Below, in pieces: positions 1-9,594 of a stretch of DNA of 40,187 nucleotides. The first letter of the stretch is position 1, and each line of letters opens with the position of its first letter. The notes below the pieces were generated by a model that was not told where the DNA came from, made no database searches, and was given only the letters and a program-made list of their open reading frames with translations. This DNA comes from Candidatus Heimdallarchaeota archaeon (GTDB taxonomy: Archaea; Asgardarchaeota; Heimdallarchaeia; Heimdallarchaeales; Heimdallarchaeaceae): positions 1-40,187 of the forward strand of contig JAGLTB010000118.1 of assembly GCA_023270155.1 (NCBI GenBank), written 5' to 3'. The position numbers and the translations under genes are program-made.

Positions 1-164
1 ATGACGCGAATTCCGTAACCTCGATCATTATAAATTCCAGCAGATTCTACTTCCCCATCTCTTGTTGAAGTATTTTCATATTTATACCCAAATACTCTTA
101 CCTCAGCAAAGGATGCTCCTCCCTTTTCTGCTTTTTCTAAACCTTTAGCTATAAAATCGTCCAT
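1..164 (-). CDS. TldD/PmbA family protein, N-terminal fragment (truncated by window edge)
   Basis: Manual translation of the minus strand from ATG at 164: MDDFIAKGLEKAEKGGASFAEVRVFGYKYENTSTRDGEVESAGIYNDRGYGIRV..., which resembles the TldD/PmbA N-terminus (A-x-EVR ... DG-x-VE ... RG-x-GIRV). The frame stays open upstream to about 275 with no ATG. Confidence 0.6.
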   Translation of the reverse strand, partial: MDDFIAKGLEKAEKGGASFAEVRVFGYKYENTSTRDGEVESAGIYNDRGYGIRV

Positions 165-303
165 ATATTTCAGAATAACCTTTATCGTTCTATTTAAATT
201 TGTATCGAAAAGAAGATAACTGGTTTTTTTATTCTGTATAAAGTAAACAACTCTTTTAAATATCTCAGAATCCTTTCATAAACCGAGTTATGGGGAATTA
301 AAT

Positions 304-1661
304 TTGTCAGTAAATGCTACTATTCAAGAAGACGATACTAAATTCAAACAATACATGTTCTTTTGGGGAGGCCAATTATTTAGCATGTTAGGATCAAATA
401 TAGTTCAGTTTGTTCTTATCCTCTGGATTTCATTTGAAACAGAGAGTGAATTGATGCTAGGTCTCTCTTCTCTCGTTGCTTTTGGACCTTTTCTAGTTCT
501 TGGTCCGATAGCTGGTGTATTAGTTGATAGATTAAACAAGAAATTAATTATATTTTCAGCTGATGCAACTATAGCTATCACAACAGTTGCAGCAATAATA
601 CTATTTTACACAAATTACATGACTCTGTATTGGTTTTTTATAATAATCGCAATCCGTGGAATTGGTGATACTTTCCATTATACAGCTGTAGGTGCAATGA
701 TGCCAACCATGGTTCCTCAAAAGCATCTAAGCAGAATGAACGGAATTAATTCTCTAGCAAATGGTGTTGTCAGAATAATAGGACCTGCAATAGCTGCAGG
801 TTTTCTTGCAATTGGTGGAGGGGGTCTATTACGACACGCTCATCTTCTTTGGATGGACATAGCTACTTTTGCAATAGCGATAGTACCTTTAATAATGATA
901 ACAATTCCCAAAGTTTCATCAGCATTAGAAAAAGGAGAAAAGATCTCATTCTTCAAGGATTTCAAAGATGCTCTCCTCACGATTAAAGGAATAAATGGTT
1001 TATTCCCACTTCTAATTATGTTTATGTTTGTGAATTTCTTTTTTACACCATTCGGGACACTATTACCACTCTTTGTTGTAAAAACTCATTTTGGTTTTGA
1101 AGCAGATTATGCAATTGTTGTTGCCTTTTTACAAGCTGGAACAGTTATTGGAACTTGATAATGACTTTCTTCAAAGGTTTCAAAAAGAAGGCATTAAGTA
1201 GCTATCTTGCAATAATGTGGGCATTTTCAATCTTTACTACCTTGTATTTTCTACCTTCCAATGAACTATGGATGGTAAATGGGAAATTCTGGATTATGGG
1301 GGCAATAACCTTCCTCATAGTTGTTGTACTTCCAATGATTAATGTATCACTGATTACAGCTTTTCAGATAATAATTCCTCAGGAAAAACTTGGGAGAACA
1401 ATGAGTGTACTTGGCACTTTATCTTCAGCAATTCAACCAATAGCTATGTTGTTATCTGGAGTAATTGGAGAATATACAGGAATTCCTATTGTCTATCTAG
1501 TATCTGGAATACTGGGGGTAGTTCTCTGCTCAATATTATGGTTTACAACCAAAGCGTCATCTTTGGATCAGACATTGAATGAGCGAATGGATGAAATGAA
1601 GCAATTGAGTTTAAGCTCTATACCGGAAACACCACAAACATCAAGTGTTCAGGAAAATTAA
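304..1661 (+). pseudogene. MFS transporter (MFS_3/EntS-MefA-like), split by a frameshift near 1155
   Basis: ORF 304-1158 (GPFLVLGPIAGVLVDRLNKK..., TM helices) and ORF 1155-1661 (continuing TM helices) together form one MFS protein. Joining gives ...LQAGTVIGT-LIMTFFKG..., the expected mid-protein sequence. The frames overlap at 'ggaacttgataatg'. Confidence 0.75.
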
Positions 1662-1714
1662 TTTGGAATAAAAATATCGAATACACATAGATTTTGTAAA
1701 ACCAGAACAATTAA

Positions 1715-2074
1715 ATGAAGAATAAAAAATCCTTGACTATGCACAGAGTATTTTTGATTTTGAGTACAGCTGATACAGTAGTTCATGAAGAATTAAGTTT
1801 TCCTTATGCTATGAATTCTAAGAAACAAGGATGGATGGATGAGGTTAGAGTAATTCTTTGGGGACCAACTGAAAAACTAGCAGTTGAAGATAAAGATTTC
1901 CAAGATTTGATTAGTATGCTAATGGTAGCAGGTATAGAGGTAATTGCTTGTAAAGCATGCAGTGATAATTTCGGTGTAAGTGATGAATTAGAGCAAATTG
2001 GAGTTAAAGTGCAGTACGTTGGCACTCTAGTATCCAAAATGCTGAAAGATGGTTGGTATCAACTAACATTCTAA
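1715..2074 (+). CDS. DsrE family protein
   Basis: 119 aa; VFLILSTADTVVHEELSFPYAMNSKKQGWMDEVRVILWGPTEKLAVED...GIEVIACKACSDNFGVSDELEQIGVKVQYVGTLVSKML resembles the DsrE fold with a conserved Cys. Confidence 0.7.
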   Translation: MKNKKSLTMHRVFLILSTADTVVHEELSFPYAMNSKKQGWMDEVRVILWGPTEKLAVEDKDFQDLISMLMVAGIEVIACKACSDNFGVSDELEQIGVKVQYVGTLVSKMLKDGWYQLTF

Positions 2075-2084
2075 CTGTAGTTTA

Positions 2085-2735
2085 TTACTCCAACAAAGCT
2101 CCTTGAAGAATACCTTCAGTAGTAACTGTTCGGACACCCTTTTCCACCCATTCTTTTATCAGATTTTTTGATTTTTCTTCTTCGATTCCTTCTACTGCAT
2201 CAACTACTAAAAAAATATCTTGATCCTTAAGATTAAGAAAACCATCAATTGCACTTTTTACACAATAATCTATTGCTACTCCATAAACTACAATTTTCTT
2301 AGGTTTTAATGTTTTGATTATAGTTGTAGAGTTAGGATTACTAAATGCATCAAAGTTATCTTTTCTAAAGAAAATAGGACCTTTACTGGAAACAATTTCC
2401 TTAATCTTTTTTTCAGAATATTCAACAGAATCAATCCAATTTGCTATATCAGATCGAGTTTCGATTATCTTTTCTTGTCCTGAAGAATTCTGCATACAAT
2501 GAGGAGGAAAGGTTTCACTGTAATCCGGTTTTTCTGGTTCAATTTCGGAATCTTCAAGTGAATGAAAATCAACAGATCCCAAGATTCTTATATCTTGCAT
2601 TCTTGCATACTGTGTTAACTTTCCTAGATTTTCTTTAATACTTTCAGCTCCTGAAACATAGAGTTTCCCATCCGGATTCATAAAATCATTCTGTGTATCT
2701 ACATCGAAAAATATGATTTCTTCTTTTGTAGTCAT
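2085..2735 (-). CDS. Isochorismatase/nicotinamidase-like cysteine hydrolase
   Basis: FFDVDTQNDFM..., ...FRKDNFDAFSNPN..., ...KKIVVYGVAIDYCVKSAIDGFL matches the D-K-C arrangement of the isochorismatase family. Confidence 0.85.
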   Translation of the reverse strand: MTTKEEIIFFDVDTQNDFMNPDGKLYVSGAESIKENLGKLTQYARMQDIRILGSVDFHSLEDSEIEPEKPDYSETFPPHCMQNSSGQEKIIETRSDIANWIDSVEYSEKKIKEIVSSKGPIFFRKDNFDAFSNPNSTTIIKTLKPKKIVVYGVAIDYCVKSAIDGFLNLKDQDIFLVVDAVEGIEEEKSKNLIKEWVEKGVRTVTTEGILQGALLE

Positions 2736-2798
2736 TTTAGTCCAATTATAACATAAGATTCCCTACTTAAAAATATTCTACTCAAACAGAAAAATTCT

Positions 2799-3464
2799 CT
2801 AAACCTCAAGATTGTTTATAATTCGCTTTAATTTCTCTATTGGAAGAGAACCCACCCTAATTACCGATGGTGGTTCAGTAACCAAACTAACTATTGTAGA
2901 TTCTTCTCCTATTTCTGAAACACCACCATCCAATATTAGTGGAATTTTATCTTCGAAATTTTCAAGAATCTGATTCGCATTTGTTATACTTGGTCTTCCA
3001 GAAATGTTCGCACTAGTAGTGGCTAATGGTTTATCTATCTCACGAATTAATCTTAGAGTTACATCGTTATTAGGCATTCTAACACCTATTGTACTCATTC
3101 CATTTGTCAGTATACTTGGGATCTCACCTCTTTTATGAAGAATGAGCGTAAGATCACCTGGCCAAAATTCTCTGATTACTTCATGAACAATAATAGGAAT
3201 ATTTTCTGCAACATATGAAAGTTGTTCAATTGAACCGATTAAGACATTTATTGGTTTTGTAAAACTTCTGTTTTTAATTTCAAACAGATTTCTGATTGCC
3301 GACTCATTGAAAACATTACAACCTAATCCATAGAGTGTATCAGTTGGGAAAGCTATTATCTCCCCTTCATCAATCATTTCAGTTGCAAGTTTTATCGCTT
3401 TTTGAATTGAACTTTCTGAAGACAATTCTATGGTTTCTGTTTGCAAATCCTTCATATCCGGCAA
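2799..3464 (-). CDS. Sua5/YciO/YrdC family threonylcarbamoyl-AMP synthase
   Basis: EGEIIAFPTDTLYGLGCN...IKNRSFTKPINVLI...WPGDLTLIL...VRMPNND...LATTSANISGRPS: the YrdC domain signature. Confidence 0.9.
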   Translation of the reverse strand: MPDMKDLQTETIELSSESSIQKAIKLATEMIDEGEIIAFPTDTLYGLGCNVFNESAIRNLFEIKNRSFTKPINVLIGSIEQLSYVAENIPIIVHEVIREFWPGDLTLILHKRGEIPSILTNGMSTIGVRMPNNDVTLRLIREIDKPLATTSANISGRPSITNANQILENFEDKIPLILDGGVSEIGEESTIVSLVTEPPSVIRVGSLPIEKLKRIINNLEV

Positions 3465-3581
3465 TATCTGTCTTGTAACTCTTTGTATCTTTTTTCCTTA
3501 AATATTGTGATGAGGAACAACATAAATTTGGTGAAAAGAAAGTTTTAATTCTCTGTTCTATAATGTTTCTTTGATAATTTT

Positions 3582-4352
3582 ATGCAGACTAAAGATATTG
3601 AAACGATTCTTATAGCAGCTCCTGGAAGTGGAATCGGTAGAGAGATTACAAAGAACCTTCTGGAGGATGGTTATAGGATCCTAGGTATAGGAGGGGAAAT
3701 GAGTAGAAAGTATTCGGAATCACTAAAAGAAGAAAACTATCTGATTGATTTTATCAAATGTGACTACAATTCTGAAAGTAGTATAGTAAATGCTTTTGAA
3801 AAAGCTAAGACTATAGTAAAAAAAATTACAGGGATGATCAATTTTGTAGGAGGTAGCTTGATGAGTAAAGCAATTCAAGACATTTCTTTGGAAGATTTTA
3901 GAAAAGTACTCAATCTGAATCTTGATTCAGCTTTCGTTATTGCTCGTGAAACTTACAAATGGATGAAAGTAAAAGGAGGGGGGAATATAGTGTTCTTTGG
4001 GTCAACAACTGGCTTTAAACCCTCAAATAAGAAATTACCGTATGGTGTAGCAAAAGCTGGTGTTCATGCAATGACTTGGTTCTTTGCACATGAAGGATCA
4101 CAATATAACGTAGTAACAAATACTATATCTCCTGGTTATGTAATGACTGAAAGACATATTGAAGAAATAGAAATTAAAGCGAAATCAGAAAAGATATCTT
4201 TTGATAATCTAATTCAGAAATACCGAGAGAAGAATCCTCTGAAACGAGTTCTTTATCCTAAAGAGATTTATCCTCTTGTAAAGTTATTACTAACTACAAA
4301 TCATATGCAAGGACAAATTTTTAAAATAGATTCTGGCCAAATTCTGGGATAA
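3582..4352 (+). CDS. Short-chain dehydrogenase/reductase (SDR)
   Basis: N-terminal AAPGSGIGREI nucleotide-binding loop, INFVGG, and YGVAKAG (YxxxK) followed by NTISPGYVMTE. Confidence 0.8.
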   Translation: MQTKDIETILIAAPGSGIGREITKNLLEDGYRILGIGGEMSRKYSESLKEENYLIDFIKCDYNSESSIVNAFEKAKTIVKKITGMINFVGGSLMSKAIQDISLEDFRKVLNLNLDSAFVIARETYKWMKVKGGGNIVFFGSTTGFKPSNKKLPYGVAKAGVHAMTWFFAHEGSQYNVVTNTISPGYVMTERHIEEIEIKAKSEKISFDNLIQKYREKNPLKRVLYPKEIYPLVKLLLTTNHMQGQIFKIDSGQILG

Positions 4353-4361
4353 GAAGCTTCC

Positions 4362-5261
4362 TCATTCAGCGCTTTTTCCACATACAGGACAAGAAAGACC
4401 ATATTTGAAGAATGTTTCATGATCTTTTTCACAATCTGCGATCTCTCTCTCAAAGTCATTTTTGTCAGATATTTCTTGTAATCTTTCTTCGAATTCTTCT
4501 CTATTTAACCATTCATTTTCTAACATATCTTCAGTATAGGGCATAAATAGAAGGTAAGAAAATAGTACAGGTAATACACCTTCAGCTTCATCTTCGTCAG
4601 TATAATTGTCTCTATTTTCTTCCAACAATTCTGTGATAACAGAGAGAATTCTAATCATATCTTTCTTTTTAAACCTATAAATTACTCCAGGTGTAACACT
4701 GGTATGACTCAATTGAATTGGATCTAACCATTTCTTATACCAGTCTTGAACCTCTAAAGACTCTTCCTTTATTAAGACTCTATCTCTATTCATAAGAGCA
4801 GCATAATGAGATAAAATTCCTCTGATTTTCAATAAATTGAAGAAGGTGAATTCCTTGTGAGGAGGTAAGAATCCAGTATCTTGAAGATCATCATATATTG
4901 TTCTATATTCAGTATAATATACTTGGGGAATGCTGAAGACCTTTTGTGTTATTCTTCTCCCCTTTTCGTTGTAACCTATAAGATTTTCAGTCTCAAGTAA
5001 GTCAACATCTTTTGCTTGTAGAATCTTTAGATTATGGTAAACTGAACTCAAATGCATGTTCAAGATAGTTGCAATATCACTCGCAGTTATCCCTATCATC
5101 TTTCTCCTGTCAATATTATGGTAAGTTCTTTTCGAAAAAACAGCATCAAGAATTATCGCCCAGACATCTACAGCTGTGGTGTATCTTCTATCTTGAGCTA
5201 ATTTAAAGATACGATCCATATACCAACGCTTTTCTTCGGCTGGGAACTCATCTGAGGACAT
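4362..5261 (-). CDS. Winged-helix transcriptional regulator-like protein with C-terminal Cys/His cluster
   Basis: HTH-like ITASDIATILNMHLSSVYHNLKILQAKDV; C-terminus CEKDHETFFKYGLSCPVCGKSAE suggests a zinc knuckle. Confidence 0.6.
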   Translation of the reverse strand: MSSDEFPAEEKRWYMDRIFKLAQDRRYTTAVDVWAIILDAVFSKRTYHNIDRRKMIGITASDIATILNMHLSSVYHNLKILQAKDVDLLETENLIGYNEKGRRITQKVFSIPQVYYTEYRTIYDDLQDTGFLPPHKEFTFFNLLKIRGILSHYAALMNRDRVLIKEESLEVQDWYKKWLDPIQLSHTSVTPGVIYRFKKKDMIRILSVITELLEENRDNYTDEDEAEGVLPVLFSYLLFMPYTEDMLENEWLNREEFEERLQEISDKNDFEREIADCEKDHETFFKYGLSCPVCGKSAE

Positions 5262-5369
5262 TCTAACACTCCTTTTCTTCTAGCATGTTTAAGTATTTAG
5301 GTGATTATTTATCTTTTTCTCAAACAAATTGCTTCTAGACAAAACAGATACTATTGATTATTAGTTGAT

Positions 5370-5486
5370 TCAATTAATCTTTCTGTCTGTGTATTTTAAC
5401 ATCCACACTACAATGTAGGTTATGATGGCATTGATAAGTAGAAATGCTATCGACAAAAGTGATGCTTGAGTAATTGGACCTATCAT
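5370..5486 (-). CDS. Putative single-TM small membrane protein (38 aa)
   Basis: Manual translation, below the ORF-track cutoff: MIGPITQASLLSIAFLLINAIITYIVVWMLKYTDRKIN; one hydrophobic helix plus a basic C-terminus in an otherwise long intergenic gap (5262-5608). Confidence 0.35.
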   Translation of the reverse strand: MIGPITQASLLSIAFLLINAIITYIVVWMLKYTDRKIN

Positions 5487-5590
5487 GATATGTAATAATT
5501 GAAGAATTCTTTCTTATAATCTTTTCTTCTTGATTCAAAGTTTCTGAATACTTATTTGACTAGAAACTTTTTTATTGACTAATAGGTGGG

Positions 5591-5597
5591 ATATATA
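5591..5597 (+). promoter_or_regulatory. TATA-like box upstream of the ThiR-like gene
   Basis: ATATATA centred about 24 nt upstream of ATG 5618, which starts MRFPCEFI; consistent with a leaderless archaeal transcript. Confidence 0.45.
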
Positions 5598-5617
5598 GTG
5601 CACATATTGTGATTACT

Positions 5618-6529
5618 ATGAGATTCCCCTGTGAATTTATTGCATCATCATTTTTGCCTGGATTAAGGATAAGAATTGCTCATCAACTTAGAGATAAAGG
5701 AAAATCGCAAAACGAGATTTCTCAACTTCTAGGAGTAAAACAACCTGTTGTTGTTTCCTACCTTCAAAAGAAAATAGCGGATACTGGTAATGAGAAAATA
5801 AATCATCACCTAGATGCTCTTTCTATAAGTATCTCAAATATGTTATCCTCTAGAGAAGAAATTAATATTGTTATGAGAACCGTTTGTACAAAATGTAAGT
5901 CACTTAGAGTGAATGGACCAATTTGTTCTATTCATAAAAAAACACTCCCACAATTAACAACTTACAAAAACTGCAATATTTGTTCAGGATTTGATGGTTT
6001 ACCTTCGATGGAAGGTAGGTCTGAGATTCTCCGATATTTAGAAGAATCCTTGATAAATCTTAAAGATATAGAAGACTTCTATGAATGGATCCCTGAGATT
6101 GGATCACAATTAGCAGCTTGTGATGAAAATGCTTTGGATTTGGACGATGTTGCTAGTTTTCCAGGTAGAATCATAAAAGTAAAAGGAACAATCATGAATG
6201 TAAGTTCTCCTGAATTTGGATCATCTCGAACTATGTCCTCTCTGTTGCTTTGGATTAGAAAATATCAGCCTTCAATTAAGTGGATAATCAGTATTAAAAA
6301 CAAATCCGATCTGCTAAAAAAACTCCAAAAATCAAATATACCTTTTGATGAAATAATTGATTTGGATTTGAAATGGGAAGAATGTTTGTCTGAATTAGGT
6401 AAAAAGAAATCGGTTAAAGAAATCAAAGCTATTCTAGACAAGGGAAGCTTAGGTTATGAACCAATAGGTTATATCTTTGGAATTTCTCAAACTGATTTGT
6501 TAAGTAGAATTAATCAAATTATATTCTAA
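5618..6529 (+). CDS. thiR: ThiR-like transcriptional regulator: N-terminal HTH, central Cys-rich region, C-terminal ThiN domain
   Basis: MRFPCEFIASSFLPGLRIRIAHQLRDKGKSQNEISQLLGVKQPVVVSYL (HTH); FPGRIIKVKGTIMNVSSPEFGSSRTMSSLLLWIRKYQPSIKWIISIKN...LGYEPIGYIFG (ThiN domain). Sits next to thiBPQ. The track starts at GTG 5609; ATG 5618 is preferred. Confidence 0.8.
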   Translation: MRFPCEFIASSFLPGLRIRIAHQLRDKGKSQNEISQLLGVKQPVVVSYLQKKIADTGNEKINHHLDALSISISNMLSSREEINIVMRTVCTKCKSLRVNGPICSIHKKTLPQLTTYKNCNICSGFDGLPSMEGRSEILRYLEESLINLKDIEDFYEWIPEIGSQLAACDENALDLDDVASFPGRIIKVKGTIMNVSSPEFGSSRTMSSLLLWIRKYQPSIKWIISIKNKSDLLKKLQKSNIPFDEIIDLDLKWEECLSELGKKKSVKEIKAILDKGSLGYEPIGYIFGISQTDLLSRINQIIF

Positions 6530-6537
6530 TCATGAAT

Positions 6538-6552
6538 TATAGGCCTCCTATA
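6538..6552. promoter_or_regulatory. Perfect inverted repeat TATAGG-CCT-CCTATA, candidate ThiR operator
   Basis: 6-bp arms with 3-nt spacer, just upstream of the thiB-like gene and of an AT-rich box (aaaatttaaat, 6563-6573). Confidence 0.4.
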
Positions 6553-6594
6553 TAGCCATACTAAAATTTAAATTCTCCCATGCAGTAATTTTCT

Positions 6595-7818
6595 TTGAGT
6601 ATTATGAGGAGATTAGCATTAACATCGATATTTTTGTGTTTATTTATATCAATATTGAATTCTCAAGTATCATTAGTTTCTGTAACAGCTCAGGATAATG
6701 AATTAGTAATTTACACCTATGAATCTCTCTTAGCTGATCCAGGATATGATTTTGTCGAGGGATTTTCCAATTATAGTGGAGTTCCAAAAGAAAATATCCG
6801 TTTAGTTTTGTTAGATGATGCTAACACAGTAGTAACACAAGCTGTATTGGAAAAAGATAATCCAACTGCTGACGTACTTATTGGTATTGACAATGTTCTA
6901 GTTCATACTGCAAAGAGAGAAGGTATTCTAAAACCATATTCTCCAACTACTCTCGAAAATATAAGTTCTGATTTAATAGCAAATTTAGATCCTGAAAATT
7001 ATGTTGTTCCTTATGATTATGGAATAATTGCACTTTGGTATGATAGAAGTAGAATTAATGATTCTTCAAATCCTGAATTAGCCTCTCTTACACTTCAGGA
7101 TATCTTAGATTACAATCTCGATGAATTGTTAATCGTAGAGGACCCAACACTCAGCTCTCCTGGATTAGGTTTTCTTTTATGGACTATTGCTGTTTTTGGA
7201 GATCCAGAGATTAATTTTGATGGTCTTCTTGCAGAAGATTGGAGAAATTGGTGGAGGGAAGCTTCTGATGATCTGCGAATAGCAGCTAGTTGGGGAGCAG
7301 CTTTTGACTTATATGCTACAGAGGAAGAAAATCGACCAATTATGGTTTCTTATGGAACTAGTCCTGCTTATGATGTATGTCATCCTTTATGGGGTGTTGG
7401 TTATGGTAATTCACCACCGTCAAAAGCAATTGTTTCGCATGAAGAAGAGATGGAAAATGCTTGGTTACAAATAGAAGGGATTGGACTTGTAAAAAATGCT
7501 CCCCATGAAAATGTCGCAAAGCAATTCATTGATTGGTTCTTGAGTACTGATCTTCAAGATAATATTGCTATGAATAATTGGATGTATCCAGCAAACATAA
7601 ATGCTGATGTATCTACTTGCTTTTCTGAAATTGCAATAAATCCTAATGATGTTGATATCCTAAATGATTTGCTTCAACCATCAATGATTGAGGAAAATTT
7701 AGATGATTGGAAAAGTGATTGGGAAGCAGAGATTGCTCCTTTCAGTTCTTTATTCGCATTGATTCTATCATTGGTTTTCGCAGCAACAAGCTACAGTTTG
7801 ATAAAACAAAGAAAATAA
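6595..7818 (+). CDS. thiB: Thiamine ABC transporter substrate-binding protein, ThiB-like, with signal sequence and C-terminal TM anchor
   Basis: VIYTYESLLADPG, ADVLIGIDNVLVHTAKREGILKPY, VPYDYGIIALWYD, DPTLSSPGLGFLLWTI, SYGTSPAYDV, NNWMYPANIN all parallel ThiB motifs. C-terminal SLFALILSLVFAATSYSLIKQRK is a TM tail. ATG at 6604 may be the true start. Confidence 0.82.
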   Translation: MSIMRRLALTSIFLCLFISILNSQVSLVSVTAQDNELVIYTYESLLADPGYDFVEGFSNYSGVPKENIRLVLLDDANTVVTQAVLEKDNPTADVLIGIDNVLVHTAKREGILKPYSPTTLENISSDLIANLDPENYVVPYDYGIIALWYDRSRINDSSNPELASLTLQDILDYNLDELLIVEDPTLSSPGLGFLLWTIAVFGDPEINFDGLLAEDWRNWWREASDDLRIAASWGAAFDLYATEEENRPIMVSYGTSPAYDVCHPLWGVGYGNSPPSKAIVSHEEEMENAWLQIEGIGLVKNAPHENVAKQFIDWFLSTDLQDNIAMNNWMYPANINADVSTCFSEIAINPNDVDILNDLLQPSMIEENLDDWKSDWEAEIAPFSSLFALILSLVFAATSYSLIKQRK

Positions 7819-7842
7819 GAAAAGAAGTAGGCAGAAAAGTAA

Positions 7843-9594
7843 ATGATGTTGAATAAATTCAAAGAGAAGTACTCAAGAGATGAATTCACAAATTCATTTA
7901 TTATAATTCTTGCAGTAATAATATTAGGGACTTTTCTTCTATCGTTATTTTTTATTCCTTTGTTCCGTATATTACAATATGCGTTTTATTCAGATTCACA
8001 GTTCTCTTTCAGTATGTTTTTTTCTACAATTTCAAATTCAACAAATCTGATTTTTCTAGCAAGGGACACATTAGCTCAAGCATTGATTTCAACGGTCTTT
8101 TGTCTGCTAATCGGAATACCAGCTAGCTACTTCTTTGCAAAATATGATTTTAAAGGAAGAAAAGTTATAATAAATCTTCTAACTGTACCTTTTGTTCTTC
8201 CCCCAATAGTTGTACTATTAGGATTCATTGTTGCATACGGAGAAGGTGGGTGGGTCAATGTTATCTGGAGAAATATATTCAATACAGAGAACTCGCTCAT
8301 TTCAATATTCGGAACCTACCAGGGGATTATATTTGCACATGTTTTCTACAATCTATCTGTTATTATAAGAATGACAATCCCAGCTTGGGAAAGCTTGGAT
8401 TTTGATCAAATTGAAGTAGCAAGATCTCTAGGTGCAAGTAATTGGAGAATCTTTAGAAGGATTATATTTCCACAGATAATTAATTACATTATTTCAGCAG
8501 CTCTTCTTGTTTTTGTTTATACGTTCAACAGTTTCGCAATTGTATTGTTTTTGGGTGAAGCAAGATTTCAAACACTTGAAGTAAGAATTTTCAAACAGAT
8601 GAAAGATTCTTTAAATTTTTCAGGTGGAGCTTCCTTGGCAATAATACAGTTATTAGTTAACACCTTAATCATAATACTCTATCTTTGGTTTGAGAGAAAA
8701 ACCCGTCAAATGGCATTAGGAAAAGAAAAAGGTTTACAAAAAACTAAGCTTAGATTCTCAAAAAGAAACTGGAAAATTAATCTAAGAACTACAGGAATTA
8801 TTCTCTTCATTATACTAATAGGCTTGTTTACGTTCGCTCCAATTTTTGCTGTAATAATTGAATCATTCATACCTTTCTCTGAAGGAGTTTCATCTCTTTG
8901 GGGTTACAAACAATTACTATCAAATGAACATATGAATATCTTAAACAATTCACCATTAAGATTATTGCTTAACACGCTTCTGTTTGCTGTGGTTGCTACC
9001 ATAATTACTCTGATTCTATCTTTACTGATCGTACTTGTTTTACGTAATAGATATGAGAGCTTAAGAAAATACAGGAAACCTCTAGCAGAAGGTCTCATCT
9101 CATACATGATTATTCTACCTATGGCTACATCATCTATAACATTAGCAATAGGTCTATTTCTTCAATATAGAAATACAATAATTTACCAATCAGCAGTTTG
9201 GCTTTTTATTATACTATCACATGTTTTGATTAGTATACCTTTTGCAACCAGATCAATATTATCAGCTTATAATCGAATAGATATAGAATTACTAAATGTA
9301 GCATCAACCTTAGGGGCTTCCAGACTAAGAATTTTTAGAAAAATCGAATTGCCTATGATGATGCGAGGAATTTTGGTTGGAGGGATTTTTTCTTTTGCGA
9401 TAAGTTTGGGAGAATTTGGTGCAACTAATTTCTTAGTAAGAGACGTATTTGGAACATTATCAATTGGAATATCAAAATTAATAACCTCACAAACATTACA
9501 ATTACCAGCAACTATGGCAAGTATTTTGATAATTATTACAGTGCTCTGTTTTCTGATTATTCAGAAAATAGGAGAAGTCGAATTGAAGGTGTGA
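7843..9594 (+). CDS. thiP: Thiamine-type ABC transporter permease with two fused permease domains (ThiP-like)
   Basis: 583 aa with many TM segments and two EAA loops (VARSLGASNWRIFRRIIFPQI and VASTLGASRLRIFRKIELPMM). Confidence 0.8.
   Translation: MMLNKFKEKYSRDEFTNSFIIILAVIILGTFLLSLFFIPLFRILQYAFYSDSQFSFSMFFSTISNSTNLIFLARDTLAQALISTVFCLLIGIPASYFFAKYDFKGRKVIINLLTVPFVLPPIVVLLGFIVAYGEGGWVNVIWRNIFNTENSLISIFGTYQGIIFAHVFYNLSVIIRMTIPAWESLDFDQIEVARSLGASNWRIFRRIIFPQIINYIISAALLVFVYTFNSFAIVLFLGEARFQTLEVRIFKQMKDSLNFSGGASLAIIQLLVNTLIIILYLWFERKTRQMALGKEKGLQKTKLRFSKRNWKINLRTTGIILFIILIGLFTFAPIFAVIIESFIPFSEGVSSLWGYKQLLSNEHMNILNNSPLRLLLNTLLFAVVATIITLILSLLIVLVLRNRYESLRKYRKPLAEGLISYMIILPMATSSITLAIGLFLQYRNTIIYQSAVWLFIILSHVLISIPFATRSILSAYNRIDIELLNVASTLGASRLRIFRKIELPMMMRGILVGGIFSFAISLGEFGATNFLVRDVFGTLSIGISKLITSQTLQLPATMASILIIITVLCFLIIQKIGEVELKV

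Noticed and set aside
1155-1158. Programmed -1 ribosomal frameshift in the MFS gene
   Set aside because: No slippery heptamer or obvious downstream pseudoknot was seen; MFS genes are not known to need one. A simple indel is more economical.
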